Positions 59,448 to 64,000 of a stretch of 64,000 nucleotides of DNA are shown one piece after another (position 1 is the first letter of the stretch; each line of letters begins with the position of its first letter). Both the position numbers and the translations under genes were made by a program. The notes below the pieces were generated by a model. It worked only from the letters and a program-made list of their open reading frames with translations. It did no database searches and was not told the DNA's origin. The DNA is from Halomicrobium sp. LC1Hm. Lineage in GTDB: Archaea; Halobacteriota; Halobacteria; Halobacteriales; Haloarculaceae. The DNA lies in NCBI RefSeq assembly GCF_009617995.1, contig NZ_CP044129.1, positions 186,001 to 250,000 of the forward strand. Direction: 5' to 3'.

Positions 59448-59701
59448 AGCGACCGGATCTGGCGGATCGCCGAGCCGGCGACGAACACCGCGGTGATGAG
59501 CCCACCCAGCGAGACGAACAGGACGAACGCCAGCCCGGTGTACAGCACCGCGGGCCGCTGGGCACCGGGGATGACGACGAAGAAGGCAAAGACCGCCGCA
59601 GTGAGCAGCGCTGCCAGGAAGAAGCCGCGCTTGGCGTGAGTCGGAACGTTCAGCGCTGCCACGAGCGCGCCGGGGCCGGTGTCGGGCTGACTCTCTGACA
59701 C
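59444..59701 (-). CDS. Small two-helix membrane protein (DUF7536-like)
   Basis: An 85-residue protein from GTG (reads SESQPDTGPG) with helices KRGFFLAALLTAAVFAFFVVIP and AVLYTGLAFVLFVSLGGLITAV and a basic end. The upstream in-frame ATG at 59809 would add 36 unconserved residues overlapping the divergent promoter, so the GTG is preferred. I recall a haloarchaeal family DUF7536. Function unknown. Confidence 0.6.
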   Translation of the reverse strand: MSESQPDTGPGALVAALNVPTHAKRGFFLAALLTAAVFAFFVVIPGAQRPAVLYTGLAFVLFVSLGGLITAVFVAGSAIRQIRSL

Positions 59702-59823
59702 GGCAGTCCCTTGGGACGGCCCGAATAAGGAGCCGTCGGTTCCGGCCAGCCCGCGACCGCGAGCGGGTTCGCTACGGCGCGAATCCGAACCAGTAAAAGT
59801 CCCGGCCACCCAAAGTCGTTCAA

Positions 59824-60780
59824 ATGGTTACCCTCGGGACGGCGACGGCCCAGCCGGGCGAGACGGACACGGGACGGCTGGCAGTCGGCGAAACACGGGA
59901 CGGAAGCGAGGTCGGGCTGCCGGTCGCCGTCGTCAACGGGGCCGACGACGGCGAGACGCTGTACCTCCAGGCCGCGAGCGACGGCGACGAACTCAACGGC
60001 GTCGGCGTCGTCCAGCGGGTCGTCCCACGGCTCGATCCCGCCGAGATCTCCGGAACGATTCTGGTCGTCGGGATCGTCAACTACCACGCCTTCCAGGTGG
60101 CAGAGCACCGGAACCCGATCGACGACACGAAGATGAACCGGGCGTACCCGGGCAACGACGAGGGCACGTCCTCGGAGCGGATCGCCGCGGCGACGTTCGA
60201 CGCCGCCACGCGGGCTGATCTCGTGGTCGATCTCCACCAGGGGTCGACCTCGCAGATGATCGACGAGTGTCGCGTCCGCTGTGGCGCTCGCCACCGCCTC
60301 CACGACGAGTGTCTCGAACTGGCGAAGGTGTTTGGCTGTGGGTACATCCTCGACCAGAAGGGCCCGGACGGCCAGCTCGCGCGGGCCGCACCGGACGAGG
60401 GCGTGCCGACGATCGATCCCGAGCTGGGCGGCTGTGTCGGCTGGGACGAGCAGTCGATCCAGCGTGGCGTCGAGGGCGTGTACAACGTGTTGCGGTACTA
60501 CGGGTTCCTCGCAGAGTCGCACAGCGTCGAGGCCCAGACTCGCGCCCGAGGGTTCGACCAGTACGGTTCCCCGGCGGGCGGTCTCGTCGACTTCCAGAAA
60601 CAGCTCGGCGACCGTGTCACACGCGGCGACACGCTGTACACGATCACCGACGTGTTCGGCCAGCAGAAAGACGTGGTTACTGCCCGCTCCAGCGGGATCT
60701 TCTGGCGGGCTCGACGCCTCCCCCAGGTCGCGACCGGCGAGTACGTCTGTTCGGTCGGGACCGACATCGACTCGGTGTAG
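59824..60780 (+). CDS. Succinylglutamate desuccinylase/aspartoacylase family (M14-like)
   Basis: A 318-residue zinc amidohydrolase-like protein. QAASDGDELNGV aligns to the usual HGDE zinc motif, with Asp in place of the first His. NYHAFQVAEHRNPIDDTKMNRAYPG covers the substrate-binding Arg and Asn-Arg, and LVVDLHQGS supplies the second zinc His. A C-terminal beta domain (GLVDFQKQLGDRVTRGDTLY) is biotinyl-like, as in many members. It probably removes an acyl or amide group from a small metabolite; the ligand change leaves activity uncertain. Confidence 0.83.
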   Translation: MVTLGTATAQPGETDTGRLAVGETRDGSEVGLPVAVVNGADDGETLYLQAASDGDELNGVGVVQRVVPRLDPAEISGTILVVGIVNYHAFQVAEHRNPIDDTKMNRAYPGNDEGTSSERIAAATFDAATRADLVVDLHQGSTSQMIDECRVRCGARHRLHDECLELAKVFGCGYILDQKGPDGQLARAAPDEGVPTIDPELGGCVGWDEQSIQRGVEGVYNVLRYYGFLAESHSVEAQTRARGFDQYGSPAGGLVDFQKQLGDRVTRGDTLYTITDVFGQQKDVVTARSSGIFWRARRLPQVATGEYVCSVGTDIDSV

Positions 60781-60822
60781 CCGGGCGACAGTTTTCCGTA
60801 CCGGCGACCCGACACCACGACC

Positions 60823-61902
60823 ATGTACCACTGCGAAGCCTGTGGTCGCGAGTACGGACCCGACGGCCCCTGGCGCTGTGCCTGTGGCCACGCTTTGGAC
60901 TACGCCGAGCGATCGCTGCCCGACGCCGACGACCCGCCGGACCCGAGGACGCTGGACCGTGATCGTGGGCTCTGGAGTTTCGAAGCGTTCCTCCCAGTTG
61001 ACCGCCGCGTCTCGCTTGGAGAGGGGTGGACGCCGCTGATCGACGACGCGGTATTCGACGCCCAGCTCAAGCTCGACTCCGTCTTTCCGACGGGGAGCTT
61101 CAAGGATCGCGGGGCGACGGTCACGCTCTCCCAGGCCGACGCGCTGGGCGTCGAGCGGGTGGTCGAAGACTCCTCTGGCAACGCGGGGCTGGCGATCGCG
61201 ACCTACGCGGCGCGGGCGGGGATCGACGCCGAGATCTACGTCCCGGCCGACGCCAAGCCGACGAAGCTCCGGAAGATCGAGCGGACCGGCGCGGACGTGG
61301 TCCGGATCGAGGGCACTCGCGGGGACGTGACCGACGCCTGCCACGACGCCCTCGACGAGGCGGACGCCTGGTACGCCAGCCACGCCTGGCAGCCCGCCTT
61401 CTTCGCCGGGACGGCCACCTGGGCACTGGAGGTGGCGGCCCAGCGAAACTGGACGGTGCCCGACGCGGTCGTCGTCCCCGTCGGCCACGGGACGCTGCTG
61501 CTCGGGGCCTATCGCGGCTTCCGGGCGCTGCGAGCGGCCGGCTGGACCGAGCGGGTGCCACGCCTGCTTGGCGCACAGGCCAGTGGCTACGCGCCGATCG
61601 CCGCCGGCCAGCCGGCCAGTGACGGCGGGACCGACGACGCCAACGAGGTCGCCGACGGCATCCAGATCCACAGACCGGCACGGGGCGACCAGCTGCTTGA
61701 CGCTCTCGCCGCGACCGGCGGCACCGCCGTCGCCGTCGACGCCGCAGCTACCGAGCGAGCCCACGACCGCCTCGCACGGGCCGGGTATCAGGTCGAGCCG
61801 ACCTGCGCGACCGCGGTGGCCGGGCTAGAGCGGTTTCGAGCGGCGGGGACGGTCACGGCCGACGAGGACGTGGTGGTCGTCCTGTCGGGTCAGAATTACT
61901 AG
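60823..61902 (+). CDS. Threonine synthase-like PLP enzyme
   Basis: A 359-residue fold type II PLP protein. A short N-terminal zinc ribbon (CEACGREYG...CACGHALDY) is typical of archaeal threonine synthases, then PTGSFKDRGATVTLSQ with the PLP Lys (about residue 94), DSSGNAGLAIATYAARAG, and VVVPVGHGTLLLGAYRG as the phosphate loop (His in place of the usual Gly). VVVLSGQNY ends it. It may make threonine from O-phosphohomoserine or act on a related substrate; it is somewhat shorter than canonical ThrC (~400). Forty-two nt after the M14-like gene, probably cotranscribed. Confidence 0.85.
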   Translation: MYHCEACGREYGPDGPWRCACGHALDYAERSLPDADDPPDPRTLDRDRGLWSFEAFLPVDRRVSLGEGWTPLIDDAVFDAQLKLDSVFPTGSFKDRGATVTLSQADALGVERVVEDSSGNAGLAIATYAARAGIDAEIYVPADAKPTKLRKIERTGADVVRIEGTRGDVTDACHDALDEADAWYASHAWQPAFFAGTATWALEVAAQRNWTVPDAVVVPVGHGTLLLGAYRGFRALRAAGWTERVPRLLGAQASGYAPIAAGQPASDGGTDDANEVADGIQIHRPARGDQLLDALAATGGTAVAVDAAATERAHDRLARAGYQVEPTCATAVAGLERFRAAGTVTADEDVVVVLSGQNY

Positions 61903-62120
61903 CGACAGTCGGCGACGTCGACGGCGAACGACGCGTCGACGGCGAGCCAGTGGGTCTCGGCCTCGACCGGATCGATGTCTTCGGGATAGAGGATACACCG
62001 CTTTGAGTCGTCGGCACGCTCCTCGACGACGGCAGACAGCTGTTCGCTGGGGAACTCCTCCTGGGGGAGCGGTTCCGGGGCGATCGACGGATTGGCCTCG
62101 CCCGACGATGGCTGGCTCAT
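61899..62120 (-). CDS. Small haloarchaeal protein (DUF7511-like)
   Basis: A 73-residue protein with a disordered Pro/Glu N-terminus and a compact C-terminal unit (KRCILYPEDIDPVEAETHWLAVDASFAVD). I recall haloarchaeal DUF7511 proteins with a CxxYPxDxD...TxWxxA pattern. Function unknown. Stop TAG shares CTAG with the preceding gene. Confidence 0.6.
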   Translation of the reverse strand: MSQPSSGEANPSIAPEPLPQEEFPSEQLSAVVEERADDSKRCILYPEDIDPVEAETHWLAVDASFAVDVADCR

Positions 62121-62337
62121 AGCACTGGATTGGGCCCCGAGCGGTATTGTTACAGAGCGACTACCGGCGTGTCGGCGTCTGAAACGACCGGCAGTCGGCG
62201 GCTTCCGGGGGCCTCAGGCGGCCGGCCGCCGATCAGTGACGTGTGTCGTGACTCGGGGCAGGGCCATCTCGTGACGGTGACAGCCGACAGTGTAAGCCGA
62301 CCCTAAAGCTAAGCGGACGGGGACGAACATACGGACG

Positions 62338-64000
62338 ATGGAGATTCTGGTCAACCAACTCGGTTACGAGACCGATGGTCCGAAACGAGCGGTCTGTCGC
62401 GCGACGGAGCGCCGCGACCTCGATCGTTTCGTGTTGCACGACGGGGACAGCGTCGTCTTCGAGGGGACGCCGGAGTTCGTCGGCGGCGTCGCCGACTGGG
62501 GAGAGTGGGTCTTCTGGACGCTCGATTTCTCCTCGCTCTCCGACCCCGGCGAGTACACGCTCCGGGCCGGCGAGGCCCACTCGCGGCGCTTCGAGATCGC
62601 CGAAGACCTCCACAAGGAGACGCTCCTGTCCGACCTGCTGTACTACTGCAAGACCCAGCGTGCCAGCGGCGAGTACGACCGGGCCGACCGGTCGGTGCCG
62701 TTCGTGGGCGACCGCGAGGGGACCGTCGACGTACACGGCGGCTGGTACGACGCCTCGGGCGACATGAGCAAGTATCTGAGTCACCTCAGCTACGCCAACT
62801 ACTTCAACCCACAGCAGGTTCCGATCGTCGCCTGGGGACTCGCAGACGGGCGAGACAGGCTACACGACGGCGACCACAGGCTGGGCGGGGAACTCGACGC
62901 GCGACTGCGCGAGGAGATCCACCACGGCGCGGACTTCCTCGTCCGGATGCAAGACGACGCGGGCTACTTCTACATGACCGTCTTCGACCAGTGGTCCAAG
63001 GACGTAGACCGGCGGGAGATCTGTGCCTACGAGACCGAGGAGGGACACAAGACGACCGACTACGAGGCCGGATACCGCCAGGGCGGGGGCGTCGCGATTG
63101 CCGCGCTGGCTCGCGCCAGCCAGGTCGAGGGACCGGGCGCGTTCGACCGAGAGACCTACCGCGAGGCCGCGATTGAGGGGTTCGACCACCTGCAGGCCCA
63201 CAACACGGCGTACCTCGACGACGGGACCGAGAACGTCATCGACGACTACTGCGCGTTGCTCGCCGCCACGGAGCTTGCCGCCGCCACGGACGACGAGCGG
63301 TTCCGGACGGCCGCCAGAGAGCGCGCCCAGTCGCTGCTCGACCGCCAGACGAGCGACGATCGCTACGACGGGTGGTGGCGTGCGGACGACGACGACCGCC
63401 CCTTCTATCACGCGTCCGACGAGGGGCTGCCGATCGTCGCACTGTTGCGCTACCGGGAGGTCGACGCCGACGGGCCGCTGGACGACGCCGTCGCGAACGC
63501 GATCGAGCGCTTCTGGACGTTCCAGACGACGATCGGCGACGAGGTCACCAACCCCTTCGACTACCCGCGCCAGTACGCCAGACCGGTCGACGAGGACGAA
63601 CCGCGCGCGTCGTTCTTCATGCCCCACGAGAACGAGACCGGCTACTGGTGGCAGGGCGAGAACGCCCGGATCGCATCGCTGGCGACCGCTGCCGCGCGGT
63701 CGCGGGCACAGCTCGACGCGGAGCTGGGCGAGCGCCTCGATCAGTTCGTCCAGGCGCAACTGGACTGGATCCTCGGGTCGAACCCCTTCGGCGTCTGCAT
63801 GGTCCACGGCGTCGGCGCGCCGGAACCGACCTACCACCGCCAGTTTCGCAACGTCCCCGGCGGCGTCCAGAACGGTATCACCGCCGGCTTCGAGAACGAG
63901 GCCGACATCGCCTACTGTCCCGAGCCCTGGGGCGACGACCACGCGCACCGCTGGCGCTGGGCCGAGCAGTGGATTCCCCACTCGGCCTGGCTGTTCCTGG
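62338..64000 (+). CDS. Glycoside hydrolase family 9 enzyme (3' end outside window)
   Basis: At least 554 residues, still open at the window end. Residues 1-88 form the N-terminal Ig-like cellulase domain (MEILVNQLGYETDGPKRAV). The (alpha/alpha)6 catalytic domain has HGGWYDASGDMSKYL (133-147; the two Asp act as base) and HENETGYWWQGENARIASLA with the region of the general acid Glu near the C-terminus. There is no signal peptide, so it is likely cytoplasmic, acting on imported oligosaccharides (cellodextrin or glucosaminide) as in exo-acting GH9 enzymes. A CTAAAGCTAAG box lies about 27-35 nt upstream. Confidence 0.88.
   Translation, partial: MEILVNQLGYETDGPKRAVCRATERRDLDRFVLHDGDSVVFEGTPEFVGGVADWGEWVFWTLDFSSLSDPGEYTLRAGEAHSRRFEIAEDLHKETLLSDLLYYCKTQRASGEYDRADRSVPFVGDREGTVDVHGGWYDASGDMSKYLSHLSYANYFNPQQVPIVAWGLADGRDRLHDGDHRLGGELDARLREEIHHGADFLVRMQDDAGYFYMTVFDQWSKDVDRREICAYETEEGHKTTDYEAGYRQGGGVAIAALARASQVEGPGAFDRETYREAAIEGFDHLQAHNTAYLDDGTENVIDDYCALLAATELAAATDDERFRTAARERAQSLLDRQTSDDRYDGWWRADDDDRPFYHASDEGLPIVALLRYREVDADGPLDDAVANAIERFWTFQTTIGDEVTNPFDYPRQYARPVDEDEPRASFFMPHENETGYWWQGENARIASLATAAARSRAQLDAELGERLDQFVQAQLDWILGSNPFGVCMVHGVGAPEPTYHRQFRNVPGGVQNGITAGFENEADIAYCPEPWGDDHAHRWRWAEQWIPHSAWLFL

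Overview
The window is chromosomal DNA from a halophilic archaeon (class Halobacteria), most likely a Haloarcula/Halomicrobium-type member of the Haloarculaceae. The support is strong GC richness, very acidic proteins rich in Asp and Glu, Tat-type lipoprotein signals, archaeal replication proteins (RPA, PCNA, PriL, Orc1/Cdc6), a group II thermosome subunit, a twin-arginine machinery with a double-length TatC, halocyanin, and TATA-like boxes centred about 27 nt before many start codons, the pattern of leaderless haloarchaeal mRNAs. The genus is inference; the class is near certain.

Layout. 0.1-6 kb: a site-2-type protease, a zinc-finger HNH protein, tRNA-His, a ribbon-helix-helix protein, and the RPA/RPA-associated pair. 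6-13 kb: mannose-1-phosphate guanylyltransferase, an atypical SDR, a polysaccharide flippase, TRAM and SWIM zinc proteins, pirin. 12.75-13.43 kb: an AT-richer scar with a TnpB remnant and a small membrane gene. 13.5-25.6 kb: RlmE, copper nitrite reductase NirK, PCNA, a glutamate-cysteine-ligase-like protein, a MutS-related ATPase, halocyanin, Orc1/Cdc6, rhomboid. 25.6-35 kb: an RNase H-like nuclease, LarE, a soluble histidine kinase, divergent tatC genes, RHH plus acetyltransferase, PriL. 35-39.6 kb: a complete polyhydroxyalkanoate module (phaR-phaP-phaE-phaC and phaB on the minus strand, phaJ-like hydratase divergent). 39.6-47.8 kb: alpha/beta hydrolase, dihydrolipoyl dehydrogenase, PheA, Hsp20 plus peroxiredoxin, signal peptidase, ornithine cyclodeaminase-family enzyme, a universal stress protein with a zinc ribbon. 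48-64 kb: thermosome, potassium-channel-type protein, threonine dehydratase plus RidA, tRNA-Ser beside a small low-GC island, citrate synthase, a PhoU/TrkA-C protein, an aspartoacylase-like protein, a threonine-synthase-like protein, and a GH9 glycosidase cut by the window end.

How the genes fit together. Phasin, synthase subunits, reductase and hydratase form one carbon-storage module. Threonine dehydratase releases the reactive enamine that RidA hydrolyses. Hsp20 and a one-cysteine peroxiredoxin sit 2 nt apart as a stress pair. NirK and halocyanin are exported copper proteins of anaerobic or respiratory electron transfer, and the two TatC proteins could serve such Tat substrates.

The least explained structure is a set of short palindromic interspersed repeats. 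Family A (78-80 nt, three clear copies and one diverged copy, plus two collapsed palindromes fused to stop codons) and family B (78 nt, two copies, both between converging genes) have 14-nt terminal inverted repeats and central hairpins. One A end appears to supply a TATA box, and one B end supplies the last codons and stop of a gene. A 44-bp repeat links the TnpB scar at 13.1 kb to a hairpin-dense spacer at 48.1 kb. Four converging gene pairs share the palindromic stop CTAG.
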